Under the pieces are notes generated by a model that was not told where the DNA came from, did not search any database, and was given only the letters and a program-made list of their open reading frames with translations. DNA of 64,000 bases from an uncultured Oscillospiraceae bacterium. GTDB lineage: Bacteria > Bacillota > Clostridia > Oscillospirales > Ruminococcaceae. The translations under genes were made by a program, and so were the position numbers. Positions 17,231 through 25,119 of this stretch are shown piece by piece (the stretch's first letter is position 1; each line of letters opens with the position of its first letter). The DNA is taken from contig CAJUPO010000007.1 of the NCBI GenBank assembly GCA_910588145.1, positions 62,001 to 126,000 on the forward strand, in the 5' to 3' direction.

Positions 17231-18307
17231 ATGAACGAAATTTTAAACAAGCAGGATGACCAAGCCTTATGGGAATACGAAAACTTTGTCAAAAACCACA
17301 TAAACGGAAACTTTATGCAGTCGCTAAGTTGGACAGGCGTCAAAAGAACCTGGGAATGGGAAGCCATAGTATCAAGGGATGATACCGGAAAAATCAAGGG
17401 AACTGCCCTTATACTTATAAAAAAGATACCTTTTCTAGGCTGTTCATTTCTGTATTCTCCCCATGGTCCAGTATGCGACTATACTGATGTTAAGACTCTT
17501 AAAGATATTTTCGAAGGCATAGAAAAGATAAGGGAGATTCATAACGGATACGAACTGAGGGTGGACCCCTGTATTACTGAAAATGATACTAAAGAAATAA
17601 ACATAATGAAAAGCCTTGGATTTGAATTTCAGGAAAATGCTCCTGAACTCACAACAATACAGGCAAGAAACAACTATATCCTTCGTATAAATAACAGAAC
17701 CCAAGAAGAAATATTTGAAAGTTTTCATAAAAAATGGAGATATAATATACGTCTTTCTATGAGAAAAGGCGTTGAATGCCGTGTTTGCGGGCCGGAATGC
17801 CTTGACGATTTTTACAAGCTAATGGAGGAAACCGGAAAGCGTGACGGCTTTTGTATAAGAAGTAAAGAATACTTCGAGCTTATGTTAAAAAATTTAGGCG
17901 AGCACTGCCGTTTATATATGTGTTATCATGATAATGAACCTTTGTCCGGAGCAATAACCACGCAGTATGCTGGAAAGACCTGTTACGTATACGGCGCTTC
18001 AACTGCAAAATCCAGAAATGTCATGCCGAATTATCTTATGCAGTGGAACATGATATGCTGGGCAGTTGAAAATGGATGCAGTATATATGATTTTCAAGGT
18101 ATTCCATTCTATAAAGATGAAAATCATCCTAATTACGGCGTTTATAGATTTAAGCAGGGATTCAATGGTGAAGTACTGACTTATGCCGGAGAATTTGTTA
18201 AAACCTATAAAAATATATACGCTGAGCTAATTGAAAAGGCCGGAAAAATTTCAAGAAAGATTTTTCATATGAATCCCGCAAGATTCTTTGACCTGGTCAA
18301 AAGATGA
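17231..18307 (+). CDS. FemABX-family aminoacyltransferase
   Basis: A 358-residue protein with the double GNAT fold of FemABX enzymes: NGNFMQSLSWTGVKRTW near residue 25, LRINNRTQEEIFESFHKKWRYNIR near 155-180, and GCSIYDFQGIPFY near 275 followed by GVYRFKQGFNG. The family moves amino acids from aminoacyl-tRNA onto lipid II to build peptidoglycan cross-bridges, acting at the cytoplasmic membrane face. It stands alone between a divergent region with a palindrome and a hairpin terminator. The start follows AAGGAG by seven bases. Family is firm; the amino acid added is unknown. Confidence 0.9.
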   Translation: MNEILNKQDDQALWEYENFVKNHINGNFMQSLSWTGVKRTWEWEAIVSRDDTGKIKGTALILIKKIPFLGCSFLYSPHGPVCDYTDVKTLKDIFEGIEKIREIHNGYELRVDPCITENDTKEINIMKSLGFEFQENAPELTTIQARNNYILRINNRTQEEIFESFHKKWRYNIRLSMRKGVECRVCGPECLDDFYKLMEETGKRDGFCIRSKEYFELMLKNLGEHCRLYMCYHDNEPLSGAITTQYAGKTCYVYGASTAKSRNVMPNYLMQWNMICWAVENGCSIYDFQGIPFYKDENHPNYGVYRFKQGFNGEVLTYAGEFVKTYKNIYAELIEKAGKISRKIFHMNPARFFDLVKR

Positions 18308-18369
18308 TATACAAAAGATTTCTTTAATGATAAGCAATTGCACAAGTCCGGCTAACGGACAATAGAAAA

Positions 18370-18414
18370 AAGAATCCGCCTATGGTATAATGAACAAACC
18401 ACAGGAGGATTCTT
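18370..18414. terminator. Bidirectional hairpin between convergent genes
   Basis: AAGAATCC and GGATTCTT form an eight-pair stem with a 29-base loop, with T-rich runs leaving it in both directions. It separates the FemABX gene (plus) from the XRE gene (minus). The loop holds TATAAT and AGGAGG, so the segment may instead be the relic of a mobile-element end. Confidence 0.55.
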
Positions 18415-18440
18415 AATTTTTTTACAAATACAACATACTC

Positions 18441-19055
18441 TTACTCACTTTTTGTGAGAATATGTTTGCAGTAACTTGTTTTTCCGCATTCAGGACATTT
18501 TAGTTTTCTTTTGGTAATCGTATGAGCCCCCATAATATACGACTTGTAATTTGGGGTAAAACGCTTATGACATTTAGGACACTCAAATGCTCCAGCCTCG
18601 CAATCAAATACAATAGCTAATGCAAGAAGAATTAAAAAAATGATAACTCCAAACAACACCAAAAATATCTTAAGCGCTGTACTTACATTCGTTAAATAAC
18701 CTGCCAGTAAAATACACACCAAAAGTACGCTTATACCTGTAAATCCATTAATTATTGAAATAATGATTTTCTTTTTACTTTCTGCTTTTTCTTTTACTAA
18801 GTTCATAATATTTTCCTCCGCTTTCTTTCGATATTCTTCTTCAGAAACCCGTTCACCTAAAAGCAATTCGTTAACACTTATTTGCAAAATATCACACAAG
18901 GGCAGTATAAGCGAAATCTCAGGAAATCCTTTTCCGCACTCCCATTTAGATATAGTTTTATCACTTATATTTAATTTTTCTGCCAATTGTTTTTGTGTCA
19001 AATTCCTTGACTTTCTTTCCTGAGAAATAAATCTGCCTGTTTTGATTTGATCCAT
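18441..19055 (-). CDS. Membrane-bound XRE-family regulator with zinc ribbon
   Basis: ATG 19055 is preferred over the longer frame because AGGAG lies just upstream. The 204-residue protein begins with a helix-turn-helix (SRNLTQKQLAEKLNISDKTISKWE, residues about 15-38, written here only as its location and opening SRNLTQKQLAEKLN). Two hydrophobic helices follow near 108-130 and 135-157. The C-terminus has paired cysteines, CPKC and CPECG, making a zinc ribbon. This HTH-membrane-zinc layout is known in clostridial regulators thought to sense the envelope. Palindromes upstream suggest autoregulation. The target genes are not evident. Confidence 0.85.
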   Translation of the reverse strand: MDQIKTGRFISQERKSRNLTQKQLAEKLNISDKTISKWECGKGFPEISLILPLCDILQISVNELLLGERVSEEEYRKKAEENIMNLVKEKAESKKKIIISIINGFTGISVLLVCILLAGYLTNVSTALKIFLVLFGVIIFLILLALAIVFDCEAGAFECPKCHKRFTPNYKSYIMGAHTITKRKLKCPECGKTSYCKHILTKSE

Positions 19056-19079
19056 CCTCTCTCTCCTTTCTGCAATTAA

Positions 19080-19108
19080 ATTATAACGCATTTTAAAAAA
19101 ATACTGAA
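19080..19108 (-). promoter_or_regulatory. Promoter of the XRE regulator gene
   Basis: TATAAT (19085-19080) lies 17 bases from a weak -35, TTCAGT (19108-19103), on the minus strand. It is 25 bases upstream of the chosen ATG. Confidence 0.65.
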
Positions 19109-19117
19109 CCCACAAAA

Positions 19118-19158
19118 CGTAGAAAGAGCCTATTTACACTGATTCTACGGTGCGTAGA
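19118..19158. promoter_or_regulatory. Candidate operator of the XRE regulator
   Basis: A perfect palindrome TCTACG-GTG-CGTAGA occupies 19144-19158, and a further half-site CGTAGA lies at 19118-19123. Both are just upstream of the -35 box. Repeated half-sites next to a regulator gene suggest autoregulation. Confidence 0.5.
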
Positions 19159-19185
19159 TAAGCCTTTTAACCTATACCGAATAAA

Positions 19186-19216
19186 AACCGCCTGAAATTT
19201 CATATGTCAGGCGGTT
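19186..19216 (-). terminator. Intrinsic terminator of the cytidylate-kinase-like gene
   Basis: AACCGCCTGA and TCAGGCGGTT form a perfect ten-pair stem with an eleven-base loop, followed by TTTTTAT on the minus strand. Confidence 0.9.
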
Positions 19217-19227
19217 AATTTTAAATT

Positions 19228-19836
19228 TTATTTAATATACCCAATGGTGTTTAGAATAATTTCTGCACAATTATCTATACCAAACTTTTCACTGTTAAGA
19301 CAAAGATGATAATTTTCTTTAACTCCCCATGTACGTCCGGTGCAGGCATTATAGAAATATTCACGTCTTTTATCATTTTTACGTATAATATAATCAGCCA
19401 TATTTTCATTTACGCCGTAACGGCTTACAGCACGTTTTATTCTTGCTTCAAAGCCGGAATGAATGAAAACATTTAAACAATGTTCCATATCTCTTAATAT
19501 ATAGTCTGAACATCGTCCGATTATTACACAGCTGCTTTTTTCAGCCATAGCTTTTATTATTTTTTCAATTTCCTTATATAGTATGTCCGCTTTGGATACA
19601 ATTTCATCCGGAGATTTACCTGTTTTAGCTGCAAGTGAAAGGCGATAAAGAAAACTCTGAGAAACATTTTCCTGAGTACTTTCTATATATTCCATAGGAA
19701 TACTGCAATTTTTAGCTGCTTTTTCAAGAATTTCATCACTGTAACACGGAACATTTAATTTTTCTGCCACCTTTTTTCCTATTTCTATGCCTCCGCTCGC
19801 ATACTGTCTCTCAATGGTAATAATGGTATTTTCCAA
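19228..19836 (-). CDS. Cytidylate kinase-like family protein
   Basis: The start is set at TTG 19836, eight bases after AGGAGG; the ATG at 19860 lies upstream of that ribosome site. The 202-residue protein opens ENTIITIERQYASGG, a P-loop variant typical of the AAK / cytidylate_kin_2 family (PF13189), then EIGKKVAEKLNVPCYSDE and later VIIGRCSDYIL. These small kinases differ from true Cmk, which is about 220 residues with a GPAGSGKS loop, and their substrate is unknown. The gene is a single transcription unit with a clear promoter and terminator. Confidence 0.82.
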   Translation of the reverse strand: MENTIITIERQYASGGIEIGKKVAEKLNVPCYSDEILEKAAKNCSIPMEYIESTQENVSQSFLYRLSLAAKTGKSPDEIVSKADILYKEIEKIIKAMAEKSSCVIIGRCSDYILRDMEHCLNVFIHSGFEARIKRAVSRYGVNENMADYIIRKNDKRREYFYNACTGRTWGVKENYHLCLNSEKFGIDNCAEIILNTIGYIK

Positions 19837-19916
19837 AGAATCGCCCTCCTTTTTCTGCATTTTTATTATATTTTTTGTGTTTTGTTAATATTATTTGTAT
19901 CATATGCACTTTTAAT

Positions 19917-19945
19917 ATTATAACACTCTTTATAAAAAAATGCAA
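19917..19945 (-). promoter_or_regulatory. Sigma-A promoter of the cytidylate-kinase-like gene
   Basis: TTGCAT (19945-19940) and TATAAT (19922-19917) are 17 bases apart on the minus strand, about 80 bases upstream of the TTG start. Confidence 0.75.
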
Positions 19946-20018
19946 TAGGTTTATTTAAAATTCTTATATTTTTATACCCAAGAGAAGTTAAACAATACTA
20001 TAATATTAAATATTTATA

Positions 20019-20047
20019 TTGACACATTTATTTTTTCACTATATAAT
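20019..20047 (+). promoter_or_regulatory. Consensus sigma-A promoter of the phage-tail-like cassette
   Basis: TTGACA (20019-20024) and TATAAT (20042-20047) are exactly 17 bases apart, a full consensus match. It lies 59 bases upstream of the hydrolase start. Confidence 0.9.
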
Positions 20048-20106
20048 AAATTATGGAGAGGATATAGAGAGTTATTCTATATCAGAATATCATGAAAGGA
20101 GTAATT

Positions 20107-21039
20107 ATGACAACCGTTACATATTCATACACAAAAGACAAAAATAAATTTATATCGGACCATTTTCAGGTAAAAGAATTTGCGAGCTCTGACGGCAATA
20201 CACTTTACAGCGATACTGTCCTTATCGACAACGATCTAATCAAAATGCTCGAACGGCTTTTTTCTTTGCTAAACTGCACTGCAATTAAAGTAACAAGCGG
20301 ATACAGAACATATGAACATGATAAGCTTGCAGGCGGAAATGGCTACGGACAGCATACTCTCGGAAAAGCCGCCGATGTAATCTGTTATGCTTCCGACGGC
20401 ATTATAAATGCTAAAATTGTATGCTGCGCTGCTGCCGATCTCGGTTTCGGCGGAGTTGCTAACATCAGTTCCGCATACAGGGCCGTACATCTGGACGTTA
20501 GAAGCGGCAATAGATATTTGGGCGACGAAATAAAGGGTACACAATCTATTTGGCGTTTAAATTCTCAGTGGACTGATTTTTACAAATATTTCGGATTAAG
20601 TCAAAGCGATATTGAAAAATACACGGGAAAATCCAATAAGATCATGTACTGCTGCTGTTCCGACGGCGCTTGGAGTTCAATGACAAAAGAAAACACCGTA
20701 TGCGGAACATCAGAAAAGCCAATTCATCTGCTTGCTATACGCTCTGATTACTGTACTATAAGGTACAGGGTTCATACAATTAACGGAAATTGGCTTCCAT
20801 GGGTCACAGGCTGTTCAATTTCCAATTCGTCAAAATACGCCGGTATTCACGGCCGCTGTATTGATAAAATTCAAATAAGCGCTCAGTCGTCTATATATAA
20901 GATAAGTTACAGAGCCTCTGTCTCAGGCAAAAACTTTTTGCCATGGGTCACAGAATATAATAATGTAAATTCCGACGGCTATGCCGGAATTGCAGGAAAA
21001 CCAATTGACAGGATACAAATAAAACTTACAAGGATTTAG
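20107..21039 (+). CDS. M15-type peptidase with two C-terminal ChW repeats (endolysin-like)
   Basis: ATG 20107 is used because AGGAG ends five bases before it; the in-frame ATG 20092 overlaps that site. The 310-residue protein has a Peptidase_M15 domain (about 18-150) with SGYRTYEHDKL, zinc ligands H83 and D90 in GQHTLGKAAD, and H128 in VHLDVR. This fold is that of D,D/L,D-carboxypeptidases and phage endolysins. Two ChW (clostridial hydrophobic W) repeats follow, each with LPWVT and YAGIxGxxIDxIQI. There is no signal peptide, so export would need a holin-like route or lysis. It opens a cassette of phage-tail-like genes. Confidence 0.85.
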   Translation: MTTVTYSYTKDKNKFISDHFQVKEFASSDGNTLYSDTVLIDNDLIKMLERLFSLLNCTAIKVTSGYRTYEHDKLAGGNGYGQHTLGKAADVICYASDGIINAKIVCCAAADLGFGGVANISSAYRAVHLDVRSGNRYLGDEIKGTQSIWRLNSQWTDFYKYFGLSQSDIEKYTGKSNKIMYCCCSDGAWSSMTKENTVCGTSEKPIHLLAIRSDYCTIRYRVHTINGNWLPWVTGCSISNSSKYAGIHGRCIDKIQISAQSSIYKISYRASVSGKNFLPWVTEYNNVNSDGYAGIAGKPIDRIQIKLTRI

Positions 21040-21049
21040 GTGATAAATA

Positions 21050-21442
21050 ATGTTTAAGATAAACTCAGAAACAAACAACATTTCCGTTACAAGAGGAAAC
21101 AGCTTTGAATTAAGCGTAAAACCTATTATTGCAGAATCAGAGGAAACATATGTTCCAGCAGCAAATGATAAAATATTATTTACCGTAAAAGGTTCAACCG
21201 GAAAAACATATGTAAAAAAACTTATCTGCGGAACAGAATGCGCCGCTGACGGAACAATTACAATCTCTATTTCCCCTGCTGACACTCTTAATATGAAACC
21301 ATTTGTTTACAGCTATGACATACTTCTGGTAAAACAAAACGGAGAAGCATATACATTTATAGATAAATCAGATTTTACCCTCCTTGAGGCAATTGGTACA
21401 GTGGAGGATATTGAGGAAAATGGTGACGTCAATGAAAATTAA
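21050..21442 (+). CDS. Small phage baseplate/tail-like beta protein
   Basis: A 130-residue, beta-rich protein starting FKINSETNNISVTRGNSFEL, with ILFTVKG near 45 and SYDILLVKQNGE near 90. This pattern (a property of 'ran NSF' followed by an Ig-like beta sandwich) resembles BppU-N-type domains at the base of phage receptor-binding or baseplate proteins. The similarity is by eye and distant. It follows the hydrolase by ten bases and overlaps the next gene, so it is part of one transcript. An unrelated cell-surface beta protein cannot be excluded. Confidence 0.5.
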   Translation: MFKINSETNNISVTRGNSFELSVKPIIAESEETYVPAANDKILFTVKGSTGKTYVKKLICGTECAADGTITISISPADTLNMKPFVYSYDILLVKQNGEAYTFIDKSDFTLLEAIGTVEDIEENGDVNEN

Positions 21443-21731
21443 CGGTATCATTAATAATTCATCTTCACTGTCAGGAAACATTACTGCACAATCCCCTTGT
21501 ACAAACGGGACTATAAATTCGGAAAATGAAATTACAGGCAATATAAATAATGAGCATATAAAGGAACTGTTTTTCGTTCATTCAGGAGAATTTCCTGCTG
21601 TTGGAAACGAAAACAGCCTTTATATAGCCGCAAGCGATAACGCCGTTTATCGCTTTGATTCTGAAAAATTGATTTACGTTTGCATAGGCAACGATTCAAG
21701 CCAGATAGAAATTATACAGGGCTGTTTGTAA
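21420..21731 (+). CDS. Small hypothetical protein of the tail-like cassette
   Basis: This frame overlaps the previous gene by 23 bases. The start is either ATG 21420 (GGAGG twelve bases upstream) or ATG 21432. The 103-residue product opens VTSMKINGIINNSSSLSG and is rich in Asn, Ser and Gly with repeated G-x-I-N units. A C-terminal part reads FVHSGEFPAVGNENSLYIA and YRFDSEKLIYVCIG, a motif seen in phage tail-fibre proteins that describe 'value present or absent' beta elements. I do not recognise a named family. Function in a tail-tip structure is inferred from neighbours. Confidence 0.5.
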   Translation: MVTSMKINGIINNSSSLSGNITAQSPCTNGTINSENEITGNINNEHIKELFFVHSGEFPAVGNENSLYIAASDNAVYRFDSEKLIYVCIGNDSSQIEIIQGCL

Positions 21732-21748
21732 AAAAGAAAGGATACAAT

Positions 21749-22300
21749 ATGAATAATAAAATACTAAACGCTAAAATACTGCACGTTGCAAAAAGCACAT
21801 CTCAATGGGAATCAGAAGAATCTGTAATTCCCAAGGGAATGCTGTGCGTTGAATTTACAGAAACCAGCGAAACAAAAATAAAGATCGGAAACGGTACAAA
21901 ATCCTTTTCTGAACTGCCGTATACAGGAAATAATAATCTGGAAAACTATTTCACAAAATCAGAAACTATTTCAGAAATCGAATTAGCTGTACAGTCGCTG
22001 GGAAAAATTATAACAATAAAGGGAACTGCGTACAGCTTAGAACATCTTCCTGAATCTGAAAACAATGCCGGCGACCTGTGGTTTGTAAAATCAGATTCAA
22101 GTGAATATGATACATATAACGAATATATATGGATAACTGACGTCTCAGGAAACGGAAAATGGGAATTTCTCGGACAAACTGCCTCCCAAGTTGATTTTTC
22201 TGAATATTCAAAAAAAGAATATGTTGATGAACAGATTTCAAAGCTAAAAAATGAAACCATCAGCCTTTCAGATCAAATTATTATTAATTGCACAATTTAA
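21749..22300 (+). CDS. Tail-fibre-like protein with Mtd/hyaluronidase-type N-terminal repeat
   Basis: ATG 21749 is chosen because AAAGGA lies six bases upstream. The 183-residue protein contains a short beta motif of the kind VIPKGMLCVEF...KIKIGNGTKSFSELPY, close to the N-terminal module of phage tail fibres (major tropism determinant N-terminal family), where 'GE...KIGDGxxxWxxLPY' is typical. The middle has GTAYSLEHLPESEN and GDLWFVK with YIWITD, another tail-fibre hallmark, and the end is a predicted coiled coil. It is the last gene before a strong terminator. A tail-fibre origin is likely; the receptor is unknown. Confidence 0.65.
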   Translation: MNNKILNAKILHVAKSTSQWESEESVIPKGMLCVEFTETSETKIKIGNGTKSFSELPYTGNNNLENYFTKSETISEIELAVQSLGKIITIKGTAYSLEHLPESENNAGDLWFVKSDSSEYDTYNEYIWITDVSGNGKWEFLGQTASQVDFSEYSKKEYVDEQISKLKNETISLSDQIIINCTI

Positions 22301-22304
22301 AACA

Positions 22305-22333
22305 AAAACGGGAAATTTAAGATTTCCCGTTTT
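22305..22333 (+). terminator. Strong intrinsic terminator closing the tail-like cassette
   Basis: AAAACGGGAAAT and ATTTCCCGTTTT form a perfect twelve-pair stem around a five-base loop, followed by ATTTTTA. It begins five bases after the last stop codon. Confidence 0.93.
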
Positions 22334-22459
22334 ATTTTTAACTCATATTTTACTCATAATAAAAAGTTTACAAATTATACACATCTTTATGTTTTTCAGT
22401 ATTTTTTTTTCTGCTAACATAGAATTATATTAAATAATAATGATAAATTGGAGATTCTT

Positions 22460-23788
22460 ATGCATGAAGTTATAATGAGGCATTTTATCGATTTTACTGA
22501 CTCCGCGGCTGAATTTGCTCTTATTTCTTTTTTTATAATAAAGCTTCTATCTTATCGAACTAAAGAAAATAATATACTTAAAACTTTTATCATCATAATA
22601 ATTACCTCTGTTATATATACTACCGCATTTAAAATAACGGGTTCAAAAATTGTTGGGGAAATGCTCAGTTTAGCAGCCTTCTCTGTTTTCGGATTTCTGT
22701 ATCTCAGAGGTTCAATTAGAAATATTGTTTTCATCCCTTTCAGCGCAATCGTCATAATGAACACCATTACTTATACGGAAAATTTATTGATACGTGATAT
22801 CCTGATCGACTTTAAAGATAAATCCCCTGATTTTGTGGACTACATAATACAATTCAATATAATATTTATTTCTAATGTGATCTTTCTGTTTATCACTTCA
22901 ATAATTATTATAATGCAAAACAACAGATTCAAACTAAGCTGTAACGCAACTATATTTTACATATCCTCATTTGCTGTTAACATTTTTGCCGAGCATTTAA
23001 TTTTATTGACGATAAAAAGAAACTCATTTAACCTAATTACGGTATTCATTACCTTCGCACTGCTGATTATCTTTAACTTTACTGCCTTTATTATTTTAAA
23101 AACAGAAGGTCAGAAAAGTTTAAAGATAATTCAAAATCATACATTAAATTTTAAAATCCGTGAAATAAAAAAACGGATGAAGGAGCTTACGCAGCAGCAG
23201 ACAGACCTTGTCAATGTACAGAAAACCGCTGCTGAATACTTAAAATATATAAACAAGCTTTTGGATGAAAAGAAATACAGTGAAGCTTCCGGCTTCATAT
23301 CTTACCTGCTGCGGTATGATATGGCTAAACCGGTTGAGCATATTTATACTAAATATCATACTGTAAATACTATTATTAACAACAAATTATCAGAATGCCA
23401 AAAGAAAAAAATTCAGATAAATTTTAATATTTCCGGAACAGTTGAAAATTTTCCCGAAACTGATATTGCTATAATTCTTGAAGCGGTTTTCGACGCTGCT
23501 ATCTGTCAGTGTATTACCACATCAACGCCGCCAAAAATTGAACTGGAAATACTTAATAATGATAAGTTTCTTAGTATAATTTTAAAACACAGTGTTGAGC
23601 CCCATTATGACGAAAAAAAGCAGCTTGCAGAAAATATTCTGCAAGCTGACGATGTAACAGATTCAATAATAAAAAAATACAACGGCGCTTTTACATACCT
23701 TCGGTGCAAAAGCACTCTTCTTATGATCAATATATGGCTTGACCTCTCTGAAAACCATATTCTACAAACAAAATCTTCTAACTGCTGA
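22460..23788 (+). CDS. AgrC-like sensor with degenerate GHKL kinase domain
   Basis: ATG 22460 follows GGAG by six bases; a TTG at 22448 is upstream of that site. The 442-residue protein has about six membrane helices in residues 1-215, then a coiled helix (REIKKRMKELTQQQTDLV) and a C-terminal region arranged like an AgrC/CitA-type GHKL kinase. The expected H-box histidine (R/H-H-D-x-x-N-H) is missing; the equivalent stretch reads QKTAAEYLKYINKLLD. The N-box is EAVFDAAICQC instead of N-x-x-x-N-A. Catalysis is therefore doubtful. No response regulator, agrB or agrD lies nearby. Its last 27 bases overlap the convergent folC gene. Confidence 0.7.
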   Translation: MHEVIMRHFIDFTDSAAEFALISFFIIKLLSYRTKENNILKTFIIIIITSVIYTTAFKITGSKIVGEMLSLAAFSVFGFLYLRGSIRNIVFIPFSAIVIMNTITYTENLLIRDILIDFKDKSPDFVDYIIQFNIIFISNVIFLFITSIIIIMQNNRFKLSCNATIFYISSFAVNIFAEHLILLTIKRNSFNLITVFITFALLIIFNFTAFIILKTEGQKSLKIIQNHTLNFKIREIKKRMKELTQQQTDLVNVQKTAAEYLKYINKLLDEKKYSEASGFISYLLRYDMAKPVEHIYTKYHTVNTIINNKLSECQKKKIQINFNISGTVENFPETDIAIILEAVFDAAICQCITTSTPPKIELEILNNDKFLSIILKHSVEPHYDEKKQLAENILQADDVTDSIIKKYNGAFTYLRCKSTLLMINIWLDLSENHILQTKSSNC

Positions 23789-25006
23789 AGCAAAATAAAG
23801 TGATCCGCATACCACAAGCAATGCGGATTTTTCTTTCGCATATTCGATTGCCTTTTTCATTCCCGTAATATAGTCTGAATTTTCATTGGAACATTCAAAG
23901 CATTCAGCAAGAACACTCGCTTCAACTGCGTTTTCGTCAAAACCGTCAACACAAAACGCATAATCAAAAATTTCCGACAGACGCTTGCCGGCATATTTAT
24001 AATTCTTGCCTTTAACCATTCCAACAATGCCTATAATTGATTTATTTTTTTCAAGTTTCAATACATTTATAAGTGAATCAATTCCCGCTTCATTATGACC
24101 GCCGTCTATTATAATTTCAGGCTCCTTATTTACAACTTCGATCCTTGAAACAACTGACGCCTGCCTGAGTCCTGTATAAATACTTTTATTATCTAACTCA
24201 AAACCCCGAGCGCCAATAATATCTGCTGCTTCTAAAGCTGTAACAGCATTGAGAACCTGATGAAATCCAGGCATATTAATGCGGTACTTTTCTCCTTTGT
24301 ATGCAAATTCCGTACCGCTAAGTTCTTCGATATAAATCTCAATATCTTTTGATTCGGGAATAATTATGGGACTATCGTTTTCTTCTGCATTTTTTCTGAC
24401 GATCTCCTCAACAGACTGCTTATTCTGCGCCGATAAAATACAAGGACAGCCCGGTTTTATAATGCCAGCTTTCTGCTTTGCAATTTCCTCGACAGTTTCT
24501 CCGAGAACCTGCATATGGTCAAGGGAAACTGAAGTAATGATTGATACAATAGGATTCTTGATTATATTGGTTGCGTCAAGTCTGCCTCCTAAGCCCGTTT
24601 CAAGGCAGACAATATCACACTTATGCCTTTTAAAATATAAAAAGGCAACAGCAAGTGAAATTTCAAATTGTGAAAAGGGTGCGTCTGCAAAATCTGCAAA
24701 AGAGCTGCATATTTCTGCAAGTTCCTCCTCTGAAATGTTTTTCCTGTTTATACGAATCCGGTCGCAATAGCACTCCATGAACGGTGAAGTAAACTGTCCG
24801 GTTTTATACCCAGCTTCTATAAGAATCTCAGAACAGTATTCAAGAACTGATCCTTTTCCATTAGTACCGGCAATGTGAATAAATTTAAGGGAATCCTGAG
24901 GATTACCTATCTTATCAAGCAACTGTTTTATTCGTGAAAGGTCTTCTACCTTTTTACCAGATCTGCTGAAACTATTAATAAACTCCATTGCTTCATCAAA
25001 ATTCAT
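23762..25006 (-). CDS. folC: Folylpolyglutamate synthase / dihydrofolate synthase
   Basis: ATG 25006 is preferred since GGAG lies six bases upstream; the longer frame begins in non-family sequence. The 414-residue Mur-ligase-fold protein has the P-loop HIAGTNGKGSV near residue 45, FTSPFMECYCDRIRIN near 75, ETGLGGRLDATNI near 127 and SLDHMQVLGE near 152, and later DGGHNEAGI, all FolC signatures. It adds glutamates to folates (and may join glutamate to dihydropteroate) using ATP in the cytoplasm. No other folate gene is adjacent. Its 3' end overlaps the convergent sensor gene by 27 bases. Confidence 0.93.
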   Translation of the reverse strand: MNFDEAMEFINSFSRSGKKVEDLSRIKQLLDKIGNPQDSLKFIHIAGTNGKGSVLEYCSEILIEAGYKTGQFTSPFMECYCDRIRINRKNISEEELAEICSSFADFADAPFSQFEISLAVAFLYFKRHKCDIVCLETGLGGRLDATNIIKNPIVSIITSVSLDHMQVLGETVEEIAKQKAGIIKPGCPCILSAQNKQSVEEIVRKNAEENDSPIIIPESKDIEIYIEELSGTEFAYKGEKYRINMPGFHQVLNAVTALEAADIIGARGFELDNKSIYTGLRQASVVSRIEVVNKEPEIIIDGGHNEAGIDSLINVLKLEKNKSIIGIVGMVKGKNYKYAGKRLSEIFDYAFCVDGFDENAVEASVLAECFECSNENSDYITGMKKAIEYAKEKSALLVVCGSLYFASAVRRFCL

Positions 25007-25119
25007 GCCGTTCTCCATTTCCGAATAAAATAAAATTCCCCTTATTATGTGCGGGTATGTTTGTAACAAATTTAATTTTATTATATCCTATAAAAGAATT
25101 TATGTCAAGCAGGCGGGTT

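Noticed and set aside
20019..22333. Intact prophage
   Set aside because: No integrase, terminase, portal, capsid or holin gene is present, so only a tail-like cassette can be claimed.
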